Shown here: piece after piece, positions 24,678-35,884 of the stretch
Position numbering within the stretch: position 1 is the stretch's first letter
Layout of the letters: each line of letters begins with the position of its first letter
Assembly: GCA_024138015.1 (NCBI GenBank)
Contig: JAMXBB010000009.1
Location: forward strand, 12,463,027 to 12,527,026
Length of the DNA stretch: 64,000 bases
Source of the DNA: Lumnitzera littorea
Taxonomy: Eukaryota > Streptophyta > Magnoliopsida > Myrtales > Combretaceae
Direction: 5' to 3'
Program-made: the position numbers and the translations under genes
Notes under the pieces: generated by a model
Databases searched by the model: none
Told to the model about the DNA's origin: nothing
What the model saw: the letters and a program-made list of their open reading frames with translations, nothing else

Positions 24678-24809
24678 AACGTTGCCATTGGGGCCAGAAA
24701 GCACAAAACTTGCAAACGTCAAGCCATGTTCAATATTGATTCTGAAGACTCAATGAGTTGTCAAGTTAGTGTCCTTGAGTTGATAGTAGAACTCGATGAA
24801 GACAAGTAG
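24678..24809 (+). other. Small open segment of unknown origin
   Basis: A 43-codon open stretch ending in TAG. It lacks a clear Met start and contains a basic part (RKHKTCKRQ) followed by an acidic, Ser-rich end with the last residues ELDEDK. Base composition is less AT-rich than the neighbours. It could be the last exon of a captured or decayed gene, or chance. I do not recognise it. Confidence 0.2.
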
Positions 24810-26555
24810 TTATATCATTATCCGATTTTACCCTTAGTATGAGGACTACATGTCTAATAACAAAAATTTTTATTAAAAGATAAGATGGTTAATAAGAATA
24901 TTTTGGTAATTTTTTAAAATACCTAATTTGATTATGACATAATCAAACAAGATAAACTAATTAATTTTTTACAACTTATTTTTAATTTATTAATTCCGTT
25001 AAAAAGTTAGTGGGTTAACCCGTTTAACCCATGGGCCAAAGTGGGCTAGGTTGAGCCAATAAAATTTTAGCTCGTTTATAAAGTGAGCTAGAATTAATTT
25101 ACCTATTTAACTTGCGGATCAAAATGAGTTGGGACAGATTAACCCATTTAACTTACTTGCACACCTCTACTTATATATATAAAAAGGGCTATTTCCAAAT
25201 AGAATTTCCAAGGTCTTATGTTGTCTTGTCTTACAACAACATTTCCAAAATAACACCTATATTTCATCCATCATCAAACTCTCAACTTGTGTTTAGTTAT
25301 AGTTATTGGCTACTTCGGTGGTTTCCTTTGAATCCATATTGAAAAGGTTAGTCACTTTACTCATGCTTGATGTGTGTAATTTATGTATTTTTTTTTAACA
25401 TTTTCATGTACTTTATAATTTTCTTTGTATTGCTATTTAATAAAATATTTTATTCAAAGTAAATTATAGCGGGATCTCTTGGAGACTCTTAATAAAATGT
25501 TTTTATTCATGCTTGATGTTGTTGTAAATTATAATTTTCTTTGTACTGCTTTAAAGGATAACGATGTACGTACCTTTCCCTAAAGAGTTCAAAATGTTGT
25601 ATAAGGTGTATACATCGTAATCAATATATTTGTAAAATGTATAAACTGAAGGCAGGAATCTAGGATCAGAGCATAAGTGAGGTTAAAAGCATAGCTAACT
25701 ACGAAAATATTATTGGAGACGGAAGATACTTGTTTTGCTTTTATCCTTCACCCTTCAATAAAAGGAACGAATGTAGCTAAATAAATCACAAAAAATTTAA
25801 CAAGTGCCGTTTCTATAGCACTTCACGAGATTATTTTGTTGTGAAGTGTATAATGGTGAGCTTTTACAATTCTACTCCTCATTTTGATGAGATCCGTAAT
25901 AGTATTTCACTTTATTTTTAATTTATATCTATTAAATGAAGATCACTAAAAGTAGAACTAGTTTAATGATTTGAATTTAATGAATATAAAATTAAATGGT
26001 AGAAACCTAGATTGATCTTCTAAAAAATATGGATGGGATCATAAAAAAATCAGTATAATGAATATTAAAATATGTGAAATGTTTCCTTCATTTTTTTTTT
26101 CTTTTCTTTTTGAAGTCTTACAAGAGCACCTAGTAATATCATGAGGATTGATAGAAAAGATTCCTTAATACTAATATGTTATGTATTTAAATAAATTACA
26201 TGCAAGTACTAATTATAATACATAATTTTTAGAAAACTACAAGATCTCTACCATTACATCATGATAAATCACACCCAAATTTCAATAAGCCATGCCATGA
26301 ACTATAGAGTAGAACTATTGTTAGTTTTGTTGTTATTGAATTTCAGTAAATGGTGTCAATTAAAGGTTAAATTAAAACTATTGAGAGGTTTTATTTATAG
26401 TTATTGTAAGATTTCCCAAACTACCATATATATATCTCTATAGGTTAGAATTTTATTAATATTTATATATTATTAATCTATTTATGTGACATATTAATGC
26501 GAAAAAAAATTTTCTCAATGGATAGAGTATTACATATCCTTCAAATGCTCAATAG
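24810..26555. other. Intergenic DNA upstream of the DUF4220-DUF594 pseudogene
   Basis: AT-rich. Around 25010-25175 there is a stretch rich in TTAACCCATTT/GGGCTAGG words ending CACACCTCTA, which resembles one terminus of a non-autonomous hAT-like element; no partner end was found. The rest (including 25112-25342 and 26261-26443, which can be read as short frames) has no supported feature. Promoter elements of the downstream gene could lie here but none is convincing. Confidence 0.4.
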
Positions 26556-26615
26556 ATGTCAACAGTATATATGCTGCAGGAGAAGTGTTTGGTTCGATTA
26601 ATCAAGGAGACACAA

Positions 26616-28334
26616 ATGTGGCATATAATCCCCGATAGTTTTCCCACACATTGGAAGGATTGGGAGGTTCGCTTCCTAGTACTCTTTAGTCTTTTTTTAC
26701 AGTTGATTCTTCTCCCTACTGGCATCCTTAGGAAGACCACACCAATAGGATGGATCCAAGTCCTGGCATGGGTTACCTATTTGACAGCTGAATCGATACC
26801 GATTATGACTCTTGGGGTCATTTCGTATTGGCTTTCCAACATGAAGAACGAGACCACCACCGGGACGCTAGTGCGAAAATACGAGCTCATGGCGCTATGG
26901 GCACCCATCCTTTTAGTACGCGTAGGAGGGCCAGACACTATCACTGCCTTTGCCTTCGAAGATAGTGAGTTGTGGTTGAGGCATTTAGCTAGAGTTACTG
27001 TCCGAAATTGGATGGAAATGTGACATTTACTTCCTGGCGCTGTCGAGCTCCCCGCTTTCTTATCTCGCGATGGCAATCATCGTAATTGGGACAATTAAGA
27101 GTTTCGAGAGGACACTGTCCTTGTTTCGTGCTAGTAATGATGAATTTCGCGAGTCATTGGTCTCCCGTCCTCGAACCGGTCTATTATATCCGAGGTTAAC
27201 CGAAGGCCTTCGTCTGAAAAAGGTACAAGGACACACAGTCACGTTAGACATTGTCGTCCAGATCCATGCTCCAGATGCTTTGTCTCTTCCCGAAAACCAC
27301 AAGCAAGAGAGTCCTCAAGATCGAAATGTTAATCGCTTCCCAGTTGCTCAAAACATTCCGGGTCTTATTTGCCGATCTCATCGTCAATCTTAAGGCGTTA
27401 GGAAATATCAAATCCCTATTCGCCCAAGTGACCTCTGAAAGCGCATTCAAGATCATCGACATCGAACTGAATTTGATGTTTGAATCGCTAAACACAAAGG
27501 CCCCAATAATTTACAGTCCTCTGGGTGCAATCAGGAAGACTGTTACATTGGTTTTAACCCTAGGGGTGCTGTTATCGTTTTGCATGGTCGATAAACGGGT
27601 GTATGAATTAAAGCTTGACGTCTCCATCACATTTATGGTCATCCTTGATGTTTTAGTGAGTGATATACATTCAATAATCAAAATCGTCTCCTCGGATCGT
27701 GTGTATGCAATGTGTATGGAGGGGAAATGGAATTTCATGCATCAATTCGTATCGTTTATACAGTCGCACCATCAGCTTGGATGGTTGGGATTCACCTCTG
27801 AGGAATGCAGATGGTCTGGAGCATTATGTCAATTTAGTATTCTAGGTTTCGCTGTCAGCAGAGCCCAGAAGATCATTTTGTTTAGGCTGGTGACGAAGAA
27901 GGTGATCGAGAAGATTGTTCCGCATTTTTTTCATTTATTATCAACTGTTTGATGCTAGTTTGAGGACATGGATTCATAAGTTTTTGACGCAGAAATCACA
28001 TATGTGGTCAGGCGAAGAAAGCCATGCAAATGGTTCCACAAGGAGGCCATGGTTACCAGCCGATGGGGCAACCAAAATACTCATTGAGGAGTTGAATCTT
28101 CATGATTTGACTTGGAGTATTGATGAGATCCCATTCTCTCAAAAGTATCATAATCCGGCATATTGCAATGGATATTCAATACTATGAAGATTGGAAATCG
28201 TTGATCAAGGCAAATGGTGATACTTAGATCAAGTGCCAGATAAGTAGGATTCTCTCTATTGGAATAGTGTAATACAGATCTTATGGTGAAACTAACAGCA
28301 TCTTATCATGTCTAGTAGTATAAGTAGTGAGCAA
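26616..28334 (+). pseudogene. DUF4220-domain (N-terminal) part of a DUF4220-DUF594 membrane protein, broken
   Basis: The plant family has several N-terminal membrane segments (DUF4220) and a C-terminal DUF594; its function is unknown. The likely start is the Met at 26616 (MWHIIPDSFPTHWKDWE), although a Met at 26556 is in frame. Hallmarks seen: WKDWEVRFLVLFSLFLQ, LWAPILLVRVGGPDTITAF and ELWLRHLARV in frame 3. Then comes GTIKSFERTLSLFRAS in frame 1 after a shift near 27015, and LFADLIVNL and ESAFKIIDIELNLMF in frame 2 after a shift near 27310. LTWSIDEIPFSQ follows in frame 3, and IIIRHIAMDIQYYED in frame 1 near 28140. Base composition is clearly more GC-rich than the surroundings. The copia element interrupts it at 28335. 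Confidence 0.85.
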
Positions 28335-28657
28335 TGTTAGTTAATAGTTAGATAAAAAAAAAAAAAAAAGAAGAGAAATTGTGTATGTGCAGTATTTAAA
28401 AAACAGATCATATATGTGCAGTATATTAGATAGTGTATGCTAGTAGTGTAGAATAGATGTGTGTGCAAGAAACTGAGTCTATGTGCAGTGAGAATAGGCA
28501 GTAGCACGGATTGTATGTGTGCATGTAAGTGTACTGCTAGTGAGAATCAAATACAGTGAATAAAAGGTGAAAGATATAGTGTTTGAGTCATTCTTGTTTG
28601 ACTTTGTTGTTTCATTGTTCCATTAGATTGCTGTTTGTATTCAGTAGTGTTCCAACA
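28335..28657 (+). repeat. 5' LTR of the copia element (323 bp)
   Basis: Begins TGTTAGTTAA and ends TTCCAACA, giving near-perfect short terminal inverted repeats (TGTTAG versus TGTTGG). It ends one base before the primer site. The start is inferred from the inverted repeat, because no second LTR is available for comparison. Confidence 0.65.
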
Positions 28658-28658
28658 G

Positions 28659-28671
28659 TGGTATCAGAGCC
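28659..28671 (+). promoter_or_regulatory. Primer-binding site of the copia element
   Basis: TGGTATCAGAGCC, a perfect match to the plant initiator-Met tRNA type primer site. Confidence 0.9.
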
Positions 28672-28729
28672 ATTACTAAAAGATCCATCGTATTAGTGCG
28701 AAGTAAGAAAAGACAGTGTTGAGGTGCCA

Positions 28730-29720
28730 TAGCCAATACGTCGGGGAACTTAACAGCATCCTTGCCAGTCTTGGATGGCAAGAATTATGAAAAATGGAGC
28801 ATACAAATGGAGGTCATATTTGGATTCCAAGAGGTTCAAGAAATAATCACATGTGGAGTTCAAGAACTAGTTGAAAATCCATCTGATGCCTAGCAAACAG
28901 CACATCAAGAAGTAATAAAGAAAGATTGCAAAGCCTTATTCAATATACATCAGTGTGTTGATCCAATGAATTTTGAGAAGATTTCATCTACAACATCTGT
29001 AAAAGAAGCCTAGGATACGTTGGAAAAATATTATGAAGGGTGCAGCAAATTAAAGAAAGTAATATTACAAACCTTGAGAAGACAATATGAGTTACTTCAA
29101 ATAGAGGATAAGGATAGTGTAGGAGATTTATTTTCAAAAGTGATGGCCTTATCCAACCAAATGAAGTCAAACAGAGAGGCAATAACACAAGTTATGTTGG
29201 TGGAGAAAATACTGTGATCATTGTCCCTTAAGTTTGATTATGTAGTGGTGGCCATAGAAGAATCAAAGGACTTGAACACCTTCACAGTAGATGAGTTGCA
29301 AAGTTTACTTGAAGCACATGAATAAGGAATGAATGAGAGGATAAGTGAAAAAAGGATTGAACAGGCGCTACAAGCTCAAGTAAAGAAGTCCATAAATGAA
29401 AGCTATAGAGGAAGAAGAGGGAATTATAGAGGTCGAAGTAAAGGTAAAGGCAAGAATAGATTCTAGAATGGGACATATTAGACTAGAAATCAAGATACAA
29501 TTCAAGAATCAGCCCGATCTAAAGTAACTCCAAGAAGCGGAGGAGTGCATGGAAGAGGATCAAAGAAGAGATTTGACAAGAGAAACATTTAATGTTATAA
29601 TTGTCAAAGATTTGGGTACTTTGCTAATGAATGTAAGAATTCTAAGAGTAGTATTTTAAAGAATGAATCAGAAACGGCTGGGTTTGCTCAAGAAAATGGT
29701 TATGACTTTGAGACAATTCT
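28730..29720 (+). pseudogene. Copia Gag with altered zinc knuckle
   Basis: One + frame reads through the copia-type gag: LDGKNYEKWSIQME at the N-terminus, QTLRRQYELLQIEDKDSVGD in the middle, a basic Arg/Gly-rich stretch near 29400-29460, then the zinc knuckle at about 29590-29640. The knuckle reads CYNCQRFGYFANEC, so the His of CX2CX4HX4C is Tyr. About six stops interrupt the frame, each explained by a single C-to-T or G-to-A change. Gag would form the particle. Confidence 0.8.
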
Positions 29721-29724
29721 TCTG

Positions 29725-29940
29725 ATGGTCACCACTCCATTAGAAAATGTAACTATAACTTCTTGGTATTTGGATACTGGATGTTCAAACCACATGATAT
29801 GCAATAAGGATTGGTTTATTGACCTAGACAAAAATGTAAAGAGCAATGTCAAATTTGCAGATGACAGCATGGTAAGGGCTAAGGGATTAGGAAAAATTTC
29901 GATTTGCCAAAAGAATGGAAAGTTATCGCACATTTTCTAA
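29725..29940 (+). pseudogene. Copia protease fragment
   Basis: Contains WYLDTGCSNHM, the copia protease active-site loop (usual form W-LDSGA-HM), followed by VKFADDSMVRAKGLG, the conserved downstream strand. The frame is open for 71 codons and then shifts. The catalytic Asp is retained, but the protein is not continuous with gag or integrase. Confidence 0.85.
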
Positions 29941-30149
29941 TATGTTGTATGTTCTATGAATGAAGAACAACTCGTTGAGTGTAGGACAATTACTTGAGAA
30001 AGGGTACTCTATGAATCTCAAGGATCGACAATTAATATTGTTTGACAAATAGGAAAGATTGGTGTTAAAGACTCCATTATCCAAGAATCATACATTTAAG
30101 ATAGACATACATCTAGGTGAGTACATGAATTGTGCTGCAACAGTATAGG

Positions 30150-31000
30150 ATGACAGTTGGATTTGGCATCTACGTCTTGAACATTTGAATTTTTGGAGTC
30201 TTCATTATTTAAGTGAGTCTAAATTAATGTATGGCCTTCCTGCTATTCAAATGTAAAGTAAAGTGTGTGAAGGGTGTCAACTTGGAAAACAGACCAGAGT
30301 GTCATCTAAAGGGAAGATTACTCTTAAAGCTTCGAATGTGTTGGAAGTGATATACTCTGATGTTTGTGGTCTGTTTGAAGTAGCAACTTTAGGAGGGAAA
30401 TAGTATTTCGTCACATTTATGGGTGATTACAGCAAGAAAACTTGGGTATAATTAATGAAAAGAAAATTCGAAGTCTTTGACATTTTCAAATGGTTCAAGG
30501 CATTATCCGAGAAACAAAGTAGTAAACCAATCAAGGTGTTATGTACTGATGGTGGTAGAGAGTACACATCAAGAGAATTTAAGAAATTTTGTTAGGATGA
30601 AGGGATAGTATATGAAGTAGCAACTCCATACTAAATATGGTTAGGGCTATGTTGAGAAGCAAGGGCATGCCACATTATTTTTGGGGAGAAGTAGTAGATA
30701 CTGCTATATATTTGCTAAATCATTGCCCGACTAAGTCACTTATGGATAAAACTCCTGAAGAAGTATGGACTAGGAAGAGGCCTAGTATTGCTTATCTTGA
30801 AGTGTTTAGAAGTCTTTGTTTCATCCATGTTCCTGACGCAAAAAGAAAGAAACTGGACAACAAGGGTGAAGAACTTATCCTGCTGGGATATCATTCTACA
30901 GGAGCATTCAAAGTAATCAACCCAAGCTCTCGAAAAGTAATTGTGAGTAAGCATGTGGTGTTTGATGAGACGAAAGGATGGTGAACAGGGAAAAGAAGTA
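30150..31000 (+). pseudogene. Copia integrase (pre-integrase zinc region and core), broken
   Basis: WHLRLEHLNFWSLHYL and CEGCQLGKQTR form the GAG-pre-integrase zinc region. The core has a first catalytic Asp in IYSDVCGLF (about 30352) and a second in CTDGGREYTSREF (about 30545). The segment that should carry the catalytic Glu (usual QNGVAERKNRT) is missing: ATPY runs through a stop straight into MVRAMLRSKGMPHYFWGE (30637). This removes an estimated 40-50 bases. The remaining C-terminal part (30637-30984) is open for 115 codons. Confidence 0.85.
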
Positions 31001-31179
31001 AAAGTAATTGTTAATGAAGACAGCTATGGTTCTAATGAGCAACATAGTCAAAATGGAAATACAACAGTTAGACATGAATCACAATCGCAGATGTATGGTT
31101 CTAGAACATAGAGGAACAAACAGATTCCAAGGAGATATCTAGATTATGAAGTGTTTCCTGATGATGCTGTAAATACAAA

Positions 31180-32205
31180 GGGTGATTTAGTGCACTTGGC
31201 ATTATTTGTTGGATCAGAATCGATGGGAATTGATCAAGCTCTAAATGATTCTAAATGGTTTAATGCTATTTAAGAAGAACTTAAATCCATTGAGGAAAAT
31301 AGAACTTGGCAGCTCGTTGAATTACTAGAAAATAAGGTTCCCATTAATGTTAAATGGATTTATAAGACTAAACTAAAACCTAATGGTGATGTTGCAAAGT
31401 ATAAAGCAAGATTAGTAGCTAGAGGATTCCTCCAAAAGCAAAGAATAAATTATCAAGATGTGTTGTCACCTGTAGCTAGAATAGAAACAATAAGACTTGT
31501 AGTTGCTATTGTGTGTAGCAAATCTTAGCCTATGTTTCAGTTGGATGTGAAGTCAGCATTCCTTAATGGACCATTAGAGGAAGACGTTTATGTGACTCAA
31601 CTACTAGGGTTTGAAGTTAAGGGACAAGAACATTAAGTCTACAAGTTATGGAAAGCCTTATATGGCTTGAAACAAGCATCAAGAGTATGGAATTGATGAA
31701 TAGACTCATTTTTGCATCAACAGGGTTTTGAAAAATGTTTACCTGAGCATGGACTCTATGTGAGGGTTAAATACAGTGAAGGGCATAGAAGCATGATTAT
31801 AGTGTGCATGTATGTTGATGATCTACTAGTAATAGGCAGTGATGTTCAAGAGATTGAAATGTTTAAGGGAGTGATGAAGGAAGAATTTGAAATGACATAT
31901 TTGGGTGTGTTGTCTTATTTCTTAGGGCTTAAATTTGTTGAAGTAAAGAAAGGAATTATGATGCATTAGAAAAAATATGTATTAGACATATTGAAAAGGT
32001 TTAACATGTCTGACTACAAGATAGTTGACACTTTACTAGATGCTGGAGTTAATCTTGTGAAGTGTGAAAATGAGAAGGCTATAGATCCTACTTTGTTCAA
32101 ACAAATTGTAGGATCACTAAGATTTATATGCAACGGTTGTCCTAATATATGCCATGCAGTAGGTTTGGTGAGTAGAATTTCCACTTCTATAGGAACCATT
32201 TTTTG
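31180..32205 (+). pseudogene. Copia reverse transcriptase, broken and truncated before RNase H
   Basis: Recognisable motifs in one frame with scattered stops: WIYKTKLKPNGDVAKYKARL, QLDVKSAFLNGPLEEDVYV, LWKALYGLKQASRVW, then the open part 31712-31969. That part carries CMYVDDLLVIG with the Tyr-x-Asp-Asp catalytic motif at 31811-31822. The connection region continues to VGSLRFICN and VGLVSRI (about 32170), where similarity stops. RNase H catalytic motifs are not present. Confidence 0.85.
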
Positions 32206-32411
32206 AAGTTACAAAATGTTAACATCAAAGTAATATAAACTTATTTGGTCCCATTAATGGATTTTTCATGCTTAATGGAAAAGAAAGGAATACATGCAAA
32301 GATAAGTTTTCTTCATTTAGCATCTTAACAAATACTCGAAACATTCGATCTCATTTATTTACAACCATTCTAGAAATTGTGGCTTTTAACTATTTAATCC
32401 ACTAAGAGCAA

Positions 32412-33007
32412 GCATCCAAGATAATTATTACACTCACACTCTTTTGGAGGCTCGGAAATTCTTTGAAGGTCGAATCTCAAGATTCCCTCCTCATGTATCG
32501 AAGAATTTTGGAGAACGCATAGGGTTTAGAAAGAATTATGGACATGAGAAGGATGAAACATTTTCTTGCAAAGATGAAACCAAGCATGAATCTAAACCCA
32601 ACGGAGAAGCCTCCAACGTTCTTGATGAGGAACATAAATCCCAATGGGAATTGGATCTATGCAGGATTTGTCATATGCTACTAGAAGTCCCATATGAATC
32701 TGAAATTGAACCAAGATCGGTTGAAGATGGTGAAAACCAGTCAGTATTGTTTCATGCATCCCACATTGCACGAGAACTGAAATCGAGAACCCCTTCTTTA
32801 GATAGGCGATGGAACGCGATTAGGATTGTTTGGACAGAGGCGCTTTTATATTCTGCTTATCACTTTGGTGGGGATGTTCATGCAAAGCAGTTGAGTTATG
32901 GAGGAGAGCTTCTCACTCATGTCTGGCTTCTCATGGCACATTTTGGCATATCTAAGCGGGTTAAAGCTACAACCAAGAGAGCCCTCAAAAAGTTGGTCGA
33001 TTCATAG
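32412..33007 (+). pseudogene. DUF594 (C-terminal) part of the interrupted DUF4220-DUF594 gene
   Basis: Continues the gene after the copia insertion in frame 2. THTLLEARKFF corresponds to the family's DT-AEA-KFF motif. A charged linker follows. Then comes the DUF594 domain: SVLFHASHIARELKS, RWNAIRIVWTEALLYSAY and HAKQLSYGGELLTHVWLLMAHFG (residues roughly 105-175 of the open stretch that starts at 32444). It ends at TAG 33005-33007 after ATTKRALKKLVDS, a normal C-terminus for the family. This piece is open for 187 codons, but its first Met is internal. Alone it lacks the membrane part, so it is a pseudogene fragment. Confidence 0.85.
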
Positions 33008-33367
33008 GGCCTTTCCCTATCTATCATCAATGCGGTTGTTGAAGAAATAGGGGAAGATACCTGTGTGTTGACCAAGTCTATAAACATCGGAGTATTAGCT
33101 CCACGATATATATGTGATCCTGTGTATCAATATTTGTGCCCAATGTACTTTGGCACATGTTGTTCACACGTATTGTCACGCGGTTTATGACCGGACCGAT
33201 CCACACGAGTTTATTCCAGAAAGAAGTGTAAAAGATAAACGTTATCTCAAATGTCCAAACTTATCCCTTGGATATTAGCAAAAATGACTTCCGCATAAAC
33301 AAGGCCCAATAAGTTGTCAAACTTATTATTACTTACCCTGAATAAAATAATATCGAGATTCAATGGG

Positions 33368-33400
<33 letters not shown>

Positions 33401-34956
33401 AGATAAATACCAATTTTATCAACATATATAATAATATACATAATGAATTTTTAAGTAATTACCCATTATCGTCCTTACATTGTATAACAATGAATCCTTT
33501 CTCAAAATGTTGCCGAAATAATCTTTGACTATCTAATAATTATACCAATGTAGTTGAGATACACATCACGTGTCATTCCATAAATATAACATATCCAAAA
33601 GTTATTCAATCAAAGAGCATGTCCAAGTACATTAGACTGTATATGTACCAAGGATAATGCTTCTCAATTTTCCTTAATTAACAAATCAATAGTCAAGAAT
33701 ATTTAGATTTTTAATATATCCATAATGTTATTATGATGTTATCTTTTTCCTTATGAAATCAACTGTTTATTATACTAAAGATTATTTTAAAGGATGAATT
33801 CAGAAAAATTGGTAAGCAATAAATTGAGAGGTTAATTTCTACATATACACACTTTTATAAGTGTAATTATAGGCGCAAATTAAATAGATCATAATTCGCA
33901 CTTATTTGGTATGACTTTCTCGATCGTATTGCTCAATCAACTTCACAATGATCCATGCACTCGGAACCCATTCAAGATCGAAGGCGCATTCATTCAAGAT
34001 TTCAAGGACATGTTGCTAATTATGTTTTACATTAAATTACAGTATCCTTTTTAATTGATAAAGTATGACTTCTATTATTATGATTATATATTATGTGTAT
34101 GCGTATTTTTAGTATTAAAAAAGTATATTGTATATACAAATAGGTTAAGAAAGAAAATACATTATTACTTATACCAATCGAATACATATTATTCATGTAT
34201 TGTTCACTATAGCTTTTATTCAATTCACGTGTTGAGTTATGTGCTTGGATAAATTTGTCAAATGACCAATTTGCACTTAGATCATAATTAACATAACAAT
34301 TTGTACATTTACCCAATATTTACAAATTTTATATGTTGGACCTAATTTTACACGTGTCTTAAAATATACATCAAAATTCAAGTTAAGGAAAATTACGAAA
34401 TGAATGAACTGCCCCTTATAGCTTTAAGCCAACATTACTTTTTCACCATATCACAAAATATAATATGCAAATTCATTATTAATAACTACAGGTCACAACA
34501 AACTCAAATATAAGAAGAAAAATTCAATAGTATTTATATACCATATGAATTAATGAAAGGCATGCAAACACCAATAATTATGTCTAGTTTTTAAAAGTCT
34601 ACCATTTATATTTTCACATATTGGAATTTTGATACAATTGGTATTAAAATTGTATCTTTTTAGAATTTTAAAATCAACCTAGCTAGATATTTTATAAATT
34701 ACTAAACTACTCAAAACTTGATCAAACTCAAAACCAAACTTCATTAAAATGAAGTTAAACTTCTAAGCGACACAAATCAATTGCATACCCACTAATCCTT
34801 TTAATTTCCTTTGCGTGCAAAATTTTGGATACTTATATAAAATAAATGAACTAAAAAAATCATAGTTCTTCAAAATTGGGAGTTCACATTCATTAAATTG
34901 GATGCTTATAAAGTCTAATTATTAATTTGCATGTGCTTTTACATGGAAAACACATG
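33008..34956. other. Intergenic DNA with a (TA)n microsatellite
   Basis: No supported gene. A TA repeat lies at about 33369-33398. The frames at 34032-34316 and 34055-34252 are AT-rich and non-coding in appearance. The first few hundred bases would include the 3' UTR of the pseudogene. Confidence 0.5.
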
Positions 34957-35237
34957 CATGTTACAGACACTCTATTTTTGTTCTCTTTATTTTTCAAAAT
35001 TTTTAGAATAGGTTAAAAGGTCATAAATTAAGAAAAACGTAAAAAATTTAGAAAAATAAGAAAAACCCCAAAAAATAAGAAATTTAGAAAAAATGAAAAA
35101 ATATATATAATTGAAAATTCACAAAAAAAAAAAAATAGAAGATTTAAGGAATTTAGAAAATAATAATTTTTAATTTAGATAAAATAAGAAGAAGGTCATA
35201 AGGCCTATGCTTAGATTTGAATCTAACCCAAGCTGAA

Positions 35238-35325
35238 CAAGGCATAAGCCAACAACCTAACGATAAAGTACTTAGACATTTGTATTAAGTTTAGTTGGAG
35301 GTTTTGAGTTCAAATCCTATAAAGG
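35238..35325 (+). other. tRNA-like block inside family-C LTR, copy 2
   Basis: Equivalent in position to the blocks in copies 1 and 3, sharing AGGCATAAGCCAA with copy 1. A B-box GTTCAAATC is present at 35308-35316. The A-box (around 35251-35262) is decayed. Confidence 0.45.
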
Positions 35326-35875
35326 GCATGGAAGGCTTTTTTCTCTTTTTTTTTTTAGAGAACACACTATCACATCGTCCATAAGTGGCATCAAGTTCAC
35401 TTTGCCACATGCCTTAATATGTAGCAACATTGGATTGGGTAACGATTGATGTAGCACCATATGGCATGCCACATCAATTAGCCCTTATCGCATCAACTGC
35501 TACATGTTATGTGATGATACATAGTATACTATGATTGGACGACGTGATTGACGTAGTGCAACGTCAACGCCACATCAGTATTTTCCCTTTCTTTCTCCCT
35601 TCTTTCCTATGATTTCCCTTATTTTCCCTAGCAAAACTACTCCAACCCCTTCACTTTAGCCTCATTTTTTGCAATAATCCTAAGCTTAATTACACTGATC
35701 AATGAGTGATTCTTATCCTACACTTAGCCTACTTCGAGTTGAGATAAAAAACGCATCTAGATGTGACTGTTTAATGAGTCAAATAGAGCTCCAAAAATCA
35801 AGAAAGAATTGAAATTTCACAATTCAACATTAACTCAATTTCTAAGTTTCCAAGTCGATTTAAGCATTGTTCAAG

Positions 35876-35884
35876 TATAAATAG
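35876..35884 (+). promoter_or_regulatory. TATA box of family-C LTR, copy 2
   Basis: TATAAATAG, with the counterpart in copy 3 at 60549-60557 on the minus strand. A CT-rich stretch (around 35960-35990) follows, as in many plant LTR promoters. Confidence 0.55.

Larger units (their letters stand above)
28335..32205 (+). mobile_element. Ty1/copia element, 3'-truncated, inserted in the DUF4220-DUF594 gene
   Basis: A 5' LTR (28335-28657) is followed by an initiator-Met primer site and then gag, protease, integrase and RT in the copia order on the + strand. No RNase H signature and no 3' LTR could be found before the host gene resumes near 32412, so the 3' end was deleted. The word AGCAA precedes the LTR (28330-28334) and recurs at 32407-32411, just before the resumed gene. 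It could be the target duplication, but a 5-base match in that interval could be chance. Confidence 0.8.

Noticed and set aside
26777..27738. Minus-strand open frames of 75-99 codons across the DUF4220 region
   Set aside because: They are shadows; the + strand carries the recognisable DUF4220 motifs.
27251..27952. The 233-codon open frame as a complete gene
   Set aside because: It is the middle part of the DUF4220-DUF594 protein in a shifted frame. The N- and C-terminal parts lie in other frames, and its first Met is internal.
32444..33007. The 187-codon frame as a stand-alone small gene
   Set aside because: It begins inside the conserved EA-KFF motif and contains only the C-terminal DUF594 domain; the rest is upstream of the copia element.
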